DNA of 14,542 nucleotides, from positions 1-14,542 of the forward strand of contig JAMPAW010000080.1 of NCBI GenBank assembly GCA_023666975.1. Reading direction: 5' to 3'. The notes beneath the pieces are model-generated. The model was given only the letters and a program-made list of their open reading frames with translations, made no database searches and was not told where the DNA came from. Source of the stretch: Clostridium sp. (GTDB lineage Bacteria > Bacillota_A > Clostridia > Lachnospirales > Lachnospiraceae). Position 1 is the first letter of the stretch, and each line of letters starts with the position of its first letter. This document shows, in pieces, positions 8,122 through 14,542 of the stretch. Both the position numbers and the translations under genes were made by a program.

Positions 8122-8990
8122 ACATAATAGTACTAGGGGCAAGTGGATATTTAGGAAGCAAAATTGTACATTCCCTTATTGGACAGGGGCATTATGTTGT
8201 ATGTACAAAGAGAAGTACTTCTAAACTCAATCGGTTGGAAGATTTAAAAGAAAAGTCAGATATTAAACTAATTCCTGCCACAGTTGAAGCAATTGAAACT
8301 GTTTTGTCATATGAGAAATTTGACTGTGTTTTAAATATGTGCTGTAATTATGGAAGGAATGATGTTCTTTATGGAAATGTAATTGAGGCAAATATAGAAT
8401 TCCCTTTAAAGGTATTAAATACTGTGGTAGAAAATGGAACAGAGAAGTTTATTACCATTGGTACAGGACTTCCTGACCGGCTTAATATGTATAGTTTTTC
8501 TAAAAAAATGTTTAGTGAGTTTGGAAACTTTTATGTGGAAAAGCACGGTATTGATTTTTATAATATGCGTTTGGAGATGTTTTATGGTAGTGATGAACCA
8601 GTGGATAGGTTTATTCCGAATTTGATGTATCGGATGCTGCGAGGGGAAGAGGTATTTACTACATTAGGAACGCAGAAAAGAGATATTATTGCAATTGATG
8701 ATGTGGTTAAAGCGATAGAACTTGTTATGTATTCTGATATCCATGGCTATCACGAGGTGCCGGTTGGAACAGGTATCGCACCGGCTATTGCAGAAATTGT
8801 TGGATATATTTGGAGGGAAACAGGGGAATTATCAACAGTACATAAAGGTGCTATACCGATGAGAAAGAATGAACCGGACTGCATAGCGGATACGGGATTT
8901 TTATCTCGGCTTGGAAACTGGAATCCCGTTTTCTGGCAGGATGGTTTGAAACAAATGATATGTGAAATAAAGGAAAAGGAGAAAAAATAA
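8118..8990 (+). CDS. rfbS: CDP-paratose synthase-like 4-ketoreductase (RfbS/RfbJ type)
   Basis: This 290-residue extended SDR resembles Salmonella RfbS and RfbJ, which reduce CDP-4-keto-3,6-dideoxyglucose to CDP-paratose or CDP-abequose. It shows the cofactor loop GASGYLG (7-13), NYGR (77-80) in place of the usual HxAA strand, as in RfbS (CYGR), an ANIEFPLKVL helix, GTGLP (115-119) and catalytic Tyr125-x3-Lys129. Later elements such as LEMFYG and the QKRD segment also recall RfbS. The comparison is from memory, not an alignment. The immediately following RfbE gene, which uses CDP-paratose as substrate, supports the paratose rather than abequose reading. It overlaps the GT87-like gene by four bases and rfbE by one. 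The main alternative is another nucleotide-sugar 4-ketoreductase. Confidence 0.68.
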   Translation: MNIIVLGASGYLGSKIVHSLIGQGHYVVCTKRSTSKLNRLEDLKEKSDIKLIPATVEAIETVLSYEKFDCVLNMCCNYGRNDVLYGNVIEANIEFPLKVLNTVVENGTEKFITIGTGLPDRLNMYSFSKKMFSEFGNFYVEKHGIDFYNMRLEMFYGSDEPVDRFIPNLMYRMLRGEEVFTTLGTQKRDIIAIDDVVKAIELVMYSDIHGYHEVPVGTGIAPAIAEIVGYIWRETGELSTVHKGAIPMRKNEPDCIADTGFLSRLGNWNPVFWQDGLKQMICEIKEKEKK

Positions 8991-10012
8991 TGAAAATTTT
9001 AATTAATGGCGGATGCGGTTTTTTGGGAAGTAATTTGGCAGCATACGGAATTGAAAATGGGTATGATGTGACTGTGCTTGATAATTTGTCCCGATTGGGT
9101 GCTTCACAGAATTTACTGTGGTTGCAATCACTCGGTAGATTTCAGTTTGTCCATGGGGATACGAGAAATAAAAATGATATGGAGACAATTATTAAAAACG
9201 GGCAATTTAACGCTGTGTTTCATCTTGCTGGCCAGGTTGCCATGACTACATCTATAGAAAATCCATATAAGGATTTTGAAATAAACACAATGGGAGCTGT
9301 CAATCTGTTGGACTCTATTAGGAAATATAGTCCGGATACAGCAGTATTTTTTTCTTCGACTAACAAGGTATATGGTGATTTAGAAGATTATCAGTATGAA
9401 GAGACAATGACCAGATATAAATGTGTAGAATTTCCAAATGGTTTTGATGAAAGTGTTCCATTAGATTTTCGTTCACCATATGGCTGCTCGAAAGGGGCAG
9501 CGGATCAATATATGCTTGATTTTTATCGGATTTTTGGTGTAAAAGCAACTGTATTTCGTCATTCATCTATGTACGGAAGCAGGCAGTTTGCCACATATGA
9601 CCAGGGATGGATTGGCTGGTTTGTCCAAAAAGCGATTGAGAAATATGAGAATCCTAAGTGTGAACCGTTTACAATTTCAGGAAATGGAAAGCAGGTTAGG
9701 GATATTTTACATGCCAAAGATATGATTAGACTTTACTATTCTGCGTTAGAGCATGTCGACGATGTTTGTGGTCAGGCTTATAATATTGGCGGGACAATGG
9801 AACAATCATTGTCTTTACTTGAATTGTTTGATATGTTGAATGATATTCTGGGAATAAAAATGGAATATGTCCAATTGCCTCCAAGACAAAGTGATCAAAA
9901 AGTATTTGTTGCGGACATTAGCAAAATCAATGCGAAAATTGGATGGAAGCCGGAAGTGACGGCTTATGAAGGAGTATCTGCGATGGTTGAATGGGTGAAA
10001 GGAATTAAATAG
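8990..10012 (+). CDS. rfbE: CDP-paratose 2-epimerase (CDP-tyvelose-forming)
   Basis: This enzyme of 340 residues inverts C2 of CDP-paratose to give CDP-tyvelose, using tightly bound NAD. The sequence matches recalled Salmonella Typhi RfbE (about 338 residues) along its whole length. Shared elements include GGCGFLGSNLA (7-17), GQVAMTTSIENP, FEIN, SSTNKVYGD (122-130), the SPYGCSKGAADQYMLD block with Tyr164 and Lys168, FRHSSMYG, RQFATYDQG, TISGNGKQVRD, YNIGG and VFVADI. This is one of the firmest assignments in the window. The ATG overlaps the previous stop codon by one base, and the next gene begins immediately after this stop. With the reductase before it and RfbG downstream, it implies a 3,6-dideoxyhexose in the surface glycan. 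Confidence 0.94.
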   Translation: MKILINGGCGFLGSNLAAYGIENGYDVTVLDNLSRLGASQNLLWLQSLGRFQFVHGDTRNKNDMETIIKNGQFNAVFHLAGQVAMTTSIENPYKDFEINTMGAVNLLDSIRKYSPDTAVFFSSTNKVYGDLEDYQYEETMTRYKCVEFPNGFDESVPLDFRSPYGCSKGAADQYMLDFYRIFGVKATVFRHSSMYGSRQFATYDQGWIGWFVQKAIEKYENPKCEPFTISGNGKQVRDILHAKDMIRLYYSALEHVDDVCGQAYNIGGTMEQSLSLLELFDMLNDILGIKMEYVQLPPRQSDQKVFVADISKINAKIGWKPEVTAYEGVSAMVEWVKGIK

Positions 10013-10726
10013 ATGGATATAAGTATTGTATTACCTGCTTATCAAGAGGCTGAGAATTTAAAAAGTATTCTTCCGCGGTTACAGAAAGTCCTGGAGAAGA
10101 AAGACTTACAATATGAAATATTAGTGATTGATACAATGACGCCAATGGATGATTCTAAAAAAATATGTGAAGAAAACAATGTATGCTATATACCACGTAA
10201 GAATGGAAATTTATATGGTGATGCCATTCGAACCGGTTTTTCAAAAGGGCAGGGAAAATTTTTAGTTGTTATGGATGCAGATGGTTCACATAATCCGGAA
10301 GATGTTTTACGGTTTTATGATGAAATGGAAAAAGGAAAATATAACTTAATTATTGGTTCTCGATATTGTAAGGGGGGGTATACAGACAATAACTTTATTC
10401 TGCGGTTTATGTCATATGTTTTAAATTTAACATATCGGATGTTGTTTGGTTTGCGGGTTAAAGATGTGTCGGACAGCTTTCGAATGTATAGAACAGAAGA
10501 TTTAAGAAAAATAACACTTGAATGTGATAATTTTGATATTGTTGAAGAAATATTGATAAAGTTGCATTTTCAAATTGGTGGGTTTACTGTAAAAGAAATA
10601 CCGATATCATTTAGTAAACGTGTTGCAGGAGAGTCAAAACGAGATTTAGTTAAGTTTATTTTTTCTTATTTACAAACAATTAGCAAATTAATGAAGATTA
10701 AAAGAAATATAAGGAGTGGAAAATGA
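10013..10726 (+). CDS. Family 2 glycosyltransferase, DPM1-like, soluble
   Basis: This 237-residue GT2 enzyme resembles dolichol/polyprenyl-phosphate mannosyltransferase catalytic domains but has no C-terminal membrane helices. It opens with SIVLPAYQEAENL. The metal-binding motif is DADGSHNP (88-95), followed by GSRYCKGG (115-122) and the DVSDSFRMYR acceptor-side loop (151-160). An oddity is the loop after strand 2. In most relatives it reads DDxSxDGT, but here it is IDTMTPMDDS (39-48), so the usual donor-contacting acidic pair is shifted or absent. The start codon directly follows the rfbE stop with no gap, and the gene overlaps rfbG by four bases. It probably transfers a sugar to a lipid carrier or a lipid-linked chain in the cytoplasm. 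The donor may be one of the CDP-sugars made by its neighbours, but that is inference. Confidence 0.85.
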   Translation: MDISIVLPAYQEAENLKSILPRLQKVLEKKDLQYEILVIDTMTPMDDSKKICEENNVCYIPRKNGNLYGDAIRTGFSKGQGKFLVVMDADGSHNPEDVLRFYDEMEKGKYNLIIGSRYCKGGYTDNNFILRFMSYVLNLTYRMLFGLRVKDVSDSFRMYRTEDLRKITLECDNFDIVEEILIKLHFQIGGFTVKEIPISFSKRVAGESKRDLVKFIFSYLQTISKLMKIKRNIRSGK

Positions 10727-11784
10727 AGGTATCTTTTTATAATGGAAAAAAAGTGTTGATTACCGGACATACGGGTTTTAAAGGATCATGGATGTGTAAG
10801 TTATTGGCAAATGCCGGAGCGCAAGTGACCGGCTATGCGTTAAAGCCGCCAACGCAGCCAAGCCTTTTTGAAATGTGTCATATTGCAGACGAGATGAATT
10901 CCATAGAGGGAGATGTGCGTGATTTACCGCATTTAAAACAGGTATTTGACGAGGTGCAGCCTGAAATTGTGATTCACATGGCTGCACAGCCGCTTGTACG
11001 GGAATCGTATCAGAATCCGGTTTATACCTATGATGTTAATGTGATGGGTACGGTGAATATTATGGAGTGTGTGCGGTTGTCCCAATCGGTAAAGTCATTT
11101 TTAAATGTGACGACGGATAAGGTATACTTGAACAGAGAGTGGGAGTGGGGGTATCGCGAGAATGAGGAATTGAATGGTTATGATCCGTATTCCAATTCAA
11201 AGTCCTGCTCAGAACTGGTAACAGGAAGTTATAAGAATTCATTTTTTCAGGAGAGGGAAATTGCCATTTCCACGGCAAGAGCCGGCAATGTAATTGGCGG
11301 AGGTGATTTCGCAACAGATCGTATTATCCCTGATTGTGTGCGCGCTGTACAAAAAGGTGAGGACATCATTGTGAGGAATCCTTTCTCAACACGGCCATAT
11401 CAGCATGTGCTTGAGCCGATTGTTGCATATTTAATGATTGTGCAAAGACAGTATGAGGACAAGAATTTTGCCGGAAATTATAATGTAGGACCAGATGATG
11501 CTGACTGCTGGACAACAGGAGATTTGGTTACGCTATTCTGCGATAAGTGGAATGAGAAGACAGGAAGTTCCATAAAATGGCTTAATCAATACGATGGTGG
11601 GCCACATGAGGCGAACTTCTTAAAACTGGATTGCTCCAAGATGAAAAAAACATTTGGCTGGCAGCCGAGGTGGAATGTTGAGACGACAATGGAAAAAATT
11701 GTAGAGTGGTCAAACACATATCTTGAGGGTGGAGATGTGACGGCCTGCATGAAAATGCAGATAGAAGAGTTTATACAGGAATAG
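10723..11784 (+). CDS. rfbG: CDP-glucose 4,6-dehydratase
   Basis: This enzyme converts CDP-D-glucose to CDP-4-keto-6-deoxyglucose, the entry step to 3,6-dideoxyhexoses such as paratose, tyvelose, abequose and yersiniose. The 353-residue protein has the family's characteristic GHTGFKGSWM loop (15-24), HMAAQPLVRESY (85-96), the TTDKVY active-site strand (130-135), Tyr156-x3-Lys160, ARAGNVIGGGD and RPYQHVLEP. These separate it from dTDP- and GDP-sugar dehydratases. The start is set by AAGGAG and a four-base overlap with the preceding transferase. It is placed after, not before, rfbS and rfbE, and its usual partner rfbF (glucose-1-phosphate cytidylyltransferase) is absent from the window. By eye the coding region has somewhat more GC-rich codons than its neighbours. 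Confidence 0.95.
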   Translation: MKVSFYNGKKVLITGHTGFKGSWMCKLLANAGAQVTGYALKPPTQPSLFEMCHIADEMNSIEGDVRDLPHLKQVFDEVQPEIVIHMAAQPLVRESYQNPVYTYDVNVMGTVNIMECVRLSQSVKSFLNVTTDKVYLNREWEWGYRENEELNGYDPYSNSKSCSELVTGSYKNSFFQEREIAISTARAGNVIGGGDFATDRIIPDCVRAVQKGEDIIVRNPFSTRPYQHVLEPIVAYLMIVQRQYEDKNFAGNYNVGPDDADCWTTGDLVTLFCDKWNEKTGSSIKWLNQYDGGPHEANFLKLDCSKMKKTFGWQPRWNVETTMEKIVEWSNTYLEGGDVTACMKMQIEEFIQE

Positions 11785-11802
11785 CAGGAAATAAGTTATT
11801 TA

Positions 11803-11831
11803 TTGACGACGATTATACTAAATAGTACTAA
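11803..11831 (+). promoter_or_regulatory. Weak promoter-like sequence before the GtrA gene
   Basis: The 66-base gap between rfbG and the GtrA gene is the largest inside the locus. It contains TTGACG (11803-11808) and, 17 bases on, TACTAA (11826-11831). The first box is close to a sigma-A -35 element, but the second matches a -10 element poorly. No hairpin terminator is visible in the gap, so read-through from rfbG is at least as likely as a new start. Confidence 0.2.
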
Positions 11832-11850
11832 GGCAGAGGGTTAGAAAATA

Positions 11851-12378
11851 ATGAAAAACAGTGGTCTGAAAATCTGGACAGTGATTGAAAAAATAGCATA
11901 TACAATATTGAAAATTCTGTTTAATATATTACACAAAGAATTAACGGATGCAGCTTTTCAGGCATTTATGCAGTTTGTAAAGTTTGGAATTGTCGGGGTG
12001 AGCAATACAGTCGTATCCTATGTATTATATGCGGTTAGTTTAATTATTTTTCAAACGAATCATTTAATCCCCGAAATAGATTATCTCGTAGCCCAGATTA
12101 TCGCTTTTGCCTTAAGTGTCCTATGGTCGTTTTACTGGAATAATAAGATGGTTTTTGTGGTAGAGGAGGGAAGAAAACGTTCTCTATGGCGTGCATTGTT
12201 GAAAACGTATGTATCCTATTCGTTTACCGGGCTGTTTTTAAATAGTGTCTTACTCATATTGTGGGTAAAGCTCTTCCACATTTCGGAGTTTTTAGGACCG
12301 ATTATTAATCTGGTAATCAATGTACCGATTAATTTTTTGATTAATAAGTTTTGGGCGTTTAAGACGAAAGAAGAATAA
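11851..12378 (+). CDS. GtrA-family membrane protein (possible lipid-linked sugar flippase)
   Basis: This small protein of 175 residues has four predicted membrane helices and the GtrA/DPMS fold. GtrA-type proteins are thought to move undecaprenyl-phosphate sugars across the membrane, or to help the GT2 enzyme that makes them. Helix 1 carries the family signature FVKFGIVGVSNT (42-53). The second helix ends in a WNNKMVF motif, and the last helix ends in NFLINKFWAFK (161-171), both typical of the family. A charged amphipathic N-terminus of about 35 residues precedes helix 1. The likely partner is the GtrB-like enzyme at 5909, and the GT-C protein 26 bases downstream may be the final transferase. 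The usual gtrA-gtrB adjacency is not kept here. Confidence 0.88.
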   Translation: MKNSGLKIWTVIEKIAYTILKILFNILHKELTDAAFQAFMQFVKFGIVGVSNTVVSYVLYAVSLIIFQTNHLIPEIDYLVAQIIAFALSVLWSFYWNNKMVFVVEEGRKRSLWRALLKTYVSYSFTGLFLNSVLLILWVKLFHISEFLGPIINLVINVPINFLINKFWAFKTKEE

Positions 12379-12404
12379 TCTTTCCTAAAATAGAGGTGTA
12401 TATT

Positions 12405-13865
12405 ATGCATGATAAAATGAATTATTTTGTCAGAAGTTTGGATACTTTGGTGAGTAAATTTTGGCTGATATTCAGTTGTATCATTATTGGCGTGTCACTG
12501 TTGATAAAGGCTATGTACAATATGGCGGATTATCCTTATTTTACCTTGAATACAGCAATTGATATTTTCTTGCTGATGATAGTGATTATGGGATATTTAT
12601 GTTTATTTAAATATTCAGAGATAATTGAAAAGAAAATTAGTTGGTTAGTTTTATTTGTTGTTTTTGGATTAATTGGAATATTCATTATTATGTGTTTTCC
12701 CATTAGACCATTTTCAGATATGCAATATGTTACGGAGGGAGCACTTCTATTTGCTAAAAGAGACATTGATGGAATTTTATCATCTGGCTACCTGCAGAAG
12801 ATAACAAAGAATTTAAAGGTGGCTATGTTCTATGGTGTTTTGGATATACTGTTTCCCAAAAATGTAATTGCATTGCGGGGAATTAATATAGTATTATATT
12901 TGCTGATTGCGTATCTTTCGGGGGGGATTGCAAAAAATTTAGGAATAAATTATCCAAAGTTGGTGTTTATATTAGTAGCATCTTTTATATCATTAATATT
13001 ATATTGTAATCATATTTACTTTGATTTACCAACATATCTGTTATGTTTATTAGCAGTATATTGTTATACAAAGGATAAAGAAAATTGGAAATATATATTA
13101 CTTACAGCACTATTTTTGGGACTAGGGTGTTGTATGAGGGTATTAGCGTTTATTTTTGCAATTGCGATATTTATAGATTACCTATTCATTGAGAGGAGCC
13201 AACAATTTGTTAAGCATGGTAGAAAATTTGCAATGGTTGTTATGTTTGTTGTTGTGGTAATGGTAAGTCCAAAACTTTGCGATACTATGGTTAATAAATA
13301 TTTTAGAGTGGAAGAGGCGCCAAATGAGTCGATATGGACTTTGTTCTGGATGGGGATCAATGAAGAAGAGTTTGGCATGATGCATAATGAAATATATGAT
13401 GGAGAAAAAACATTTGATGACTTTAATACACTTTTGTTGAGCAGAAATGCAAAAGAGAATGTAAAATTATTTGGAAGAAAGATTTTTTGGACTTGGTCAC
13501 AGGGAACGTATCAAGCACAGAGATATGGTTTTGGTGGTGATGCACAAAATGCGTTGGACAAGTTTGAATATGAAACACCATTGACTAGATTTTTTCTAAA
13601 TAATGAACAACTTGCACCGAGGCTGCTTAATTCAGTGATGAGAGCACAGTACTTGGCACTTTTTTTCTTGATGATATTAGGAATGTCAAAAATGAAAGAA
13701 ACAGATAGAGAGAAATATCGTATTTTTATCTACCTATGTTTTGGAACTTTTCTAGTTCTTATCTTTTATGAAATGAAATCAAGATATGTATTACATTGTC
13801 TGATTGCCATGATTGTCTTGGGAGTGAAAGGTATGGAATCTGTGTCAAATAGATTCAAATCATAA
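12405..13865 (+). CDS. GT-C-type polytopic membrane protein, probable glycosyltransferase
   Basis: This membrane protein of 486 residues has about ten to twelve hydrophobic helices and a soluble-looking C-terminal section (roughly 295-395). I chose ATG 12405, six bases after AGAGGTG; the GTG at 12396 lies inside that ribosome binding site. The first large outside loop contains FPIRPFSDMQYVTEG, with Asp105 in the place where GT39/GT83-type GT-C enzymes carry their catalytic acid, followed by a CMRVLAF helix with a basic residue. That is consistent with transfer of a sugar from a polyprenyl-phosphate donor to a glycan outside the cell. It is the last gene of the glycan locus and follows the GtrA gene by 26 bases. 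Overall similarity to named families is weak, so an O-antigen polymerase-like role cannot be excluded. Confidence 0.65.
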   Translation: MHDKMNYFVRSLDTLVSKFWLIFSCIIIGVSLLIKAMYNMADYPYFTLNTAIDIFLLMIVIMGYLCLFKYSEIIEKKISWLVLFVVFGLIGIFIIMCFPIRPFSDMQYVTEGALLFAKRDIDGILSSGYLQKITKNLKVAMFYGVLDILFPKNVIALRGINIVLYLLIAYLSGGIAKNLGINYPKLVFILVASFISLILYCNHIYFDLPTYLLCLLAVYCYTKDKENWKYILLTALFLGLGCCMRVLAFIFAIAIFIDYLFIERSQQFVKHGRKFAMVVMFVVVVMVSPKLCDTMVNKYFRVEEAPNESIWTLFWMGINEEEFGMMHNEIYDGEKTFDDFNTLLLSRNAKENVKLFGRKIFWTWSQGTYQAQRYGFGGDAQNALDKFEYETPLTRFFLNNEQLAPRLLNSVMRAQYLALFFLMILGMSKMKETDREKYRIFIYLCFGTFLVLIFYEMKSRYVLHCLIAMIVLGVKGMESVSNRFKS

Positions 13866-13907
13866 ATGTACCGATAGATTTTGTTGAATAATGAAGAGAT
13901 TTATCTG

Positions 13908-13936
13908 TTGCTTAATAAAATACAAAGTTGTAAAAT
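13908..13936 (+). promoter_or_regulatory. Sigma-A-like promoter for the ATPase gene
   Basis: The 105-base stretch 13866-13970 is the longest non-coding interval in the window. It holds TTGCTT (13908-13913), a 17-base spacer and TAAAAT (13931-13936). The -10 box matches consensus at five of six positions and the -35 box at three. Transcription would start near 13943, about 28 bases before the ATPase ATG. No clear intrinsic terminator for the glycan locus is visible between 13866 and the promoter. Confidence 0.45.
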
Positions 13937-13970
13937 ATAAGGGAAAATGTTCACTTGAGAGGTGTTACAC

Positions 13971-14542
13971 ATGGAATTAATTGTAGAGAATATTGGAAAA
14001 ATTGATAAGGCAAGAGTTGAAGTGAATGGAATGACGGTAATAACCGGTTACAATGGTACAGGGAAAAGTTCGCTATGCAGGTCGTTATATTCCATTATGA
14101 ATACGTTCTCCAATATTAATCAAAAGGTATTCGAACAGCGAAAAAATAGTTTAATGAGTATGATTTATAATTGGGAAGAGTATTTGTTAGACGATGGCTT
14201 GGAACAGGAGACTTGTGAAAAAATGGTTATCATGCTTATGGATTTTATGGAAGAGAGCCAAGATTGGGAAGAAGAGGGGATTTTATTCAAGGCGATAGAG
14301 GATACAAGTAAACTATTAAATATAACAATAGAAAAAGAAACCATTAATATTTTGCAGAAAAAATACAAGGATATTGTGAAGAAAGATAAAGATGAGTATA
14401 TGCGATTTATTATTGCAAGGAATATTAGAGATATCTTTAGAAATCAAATGGCTCATGTCAATCATAAGAAAGAAAAATCTATGATTGAATTAAAGGACGA
14501 ACGCAAAATATGGAATATTGTTTACGAGGCGAATGCTTTAGC
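13971..14542 (+). CDS. P-loop ATPase, RecF/SMC-like, N-terminal part (3' end outside window)
   Basis: An open frame of 190 codons runs from ATG 13971 to the window edge without a stop. GAGAGGTG lies six or seven bases before the ATG. After a short strand (ELIVENIGKI) the protein has a Walker A motif, GYNGTGKSS (26-34). This is the arrangement of ABC-type ATPases of the RecF/SMC/AAA_23 kind, in which a coiled or helical insertion separates Walker A from the C-terminal signature and Walker B motifs. The following residues are mostly charged and helical (about 45-190), consistent with the start of such an insertion; no Walker B is reached. ATPases of this build often belong to defence or DNA-processing systems. 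The part seen here does not identify which, and it is probably unrelated to glycan synthesis. Confidence 0.75.
   Translation, partial: MELIVENIGKIDKARVEVNGMTVITGYNGTGKSSLCRSLYSIMNTFSNINQKVFEQRKNSLMSMIYNWEEYLLDDGLEQETCEKMVIMLMDFMEESQDWEEEGILFKAIEDTSKLLNITIEKETINILQKKYKDIVKKDKDEYMRFIIARNIRDIFRNQMAHVNHKKEKSMIELKDERKIWNIVYEANAL

Noticed and set aside
13866..13907. Intrinsic terminator after the last glycan gene
   Set aside because: I looked for an inverted repeat followed by a T-run and found only weak, imperfect pairing, so none is claimed.

Overview
The window is A+T-rich by eye. Its genes are tightly packed on one strand and have strong AAGGAG/GAGG-type ribosome binding sites. Together with the gene families present, this suggests a low-GC Firmicute, most likely a gut Clostridia/Lachnospiraceae-type bacterium. 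That placement is an inference; no rRNA or marker gene is visible. Almost the whole window (about 2 to 13865) is part of a cell-surface glycan biosynthesis locus, probably one long operon. Many junctions are translationally coupled: ATGA overlaps at 1456, 5909, 8118 and 10723, a one-base overlap at 8990, and zero spacing at 10013.

Region 1 (2-5912) is a precursor-making cassette. It encodes the C-terminal end of an HMGL-like aldolase fused to a second Rossmann-like domain, a short-chain dehydrogenase, a 3-dehydroquinate-synthase-like sugar phosphate cyclase, a KdsC-like HAD phosphatase, a thiamine-diphosphate (ThDP) enzyme of the acetolactate synthase superfamily, and an NAD-dependent epimerase/reductase. 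Such a set does not build a common hexose. It suggests an unusual keto-deoxy, carbocyclic or branched-chain sugar. The cyclase keeps every catalytic residue I can recall for genuine 3-dehydroquinate synthase.

Region 2 (5909-11784) combines lipid-linked and CDP-sugar chemistry. It holds a GtrB/ArnC-like polyprenyl-phosphate glycosyltransferase, a GT87-like membrane glycosyltransferase, a CDP-paratose synthase-like reductase (RfbS-like), CDP-paratose 2-epimerase (RfbE), a second GT2 transferase and CDP-glucose 4,6-dehydratase (RfbG). RfbG, RfbS and RfbE are three of the steps from CDP-glucose to CDP-tyvelose. The other steps (RfbF cytidylyltransferase, RfbH 3-dehydratase and its reductase partner) are not in the window and would be expected upstream or elsewhere.

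Region 3 (11851-13865) holds a GtrA-family membrane protein, a possible flippase for polyprenyl-phosphate sugars, and a large GT-C-type membrane protein. With the GtrB-like enzyme they look like a system that decorates a surface glycan with a lipid-carried sugar outside the membrane.

Region 4 (13866-14542) looks like a separate transcription unit. A promoter-like sequence is followed by the start of a P-loop ATPase gene that runs off the window. No tRNA, rRNA, CRISPR array, insertion sequence or clear intrinsic terminator was found. The only non-coding stretch over 100 bases is 13866-13970.
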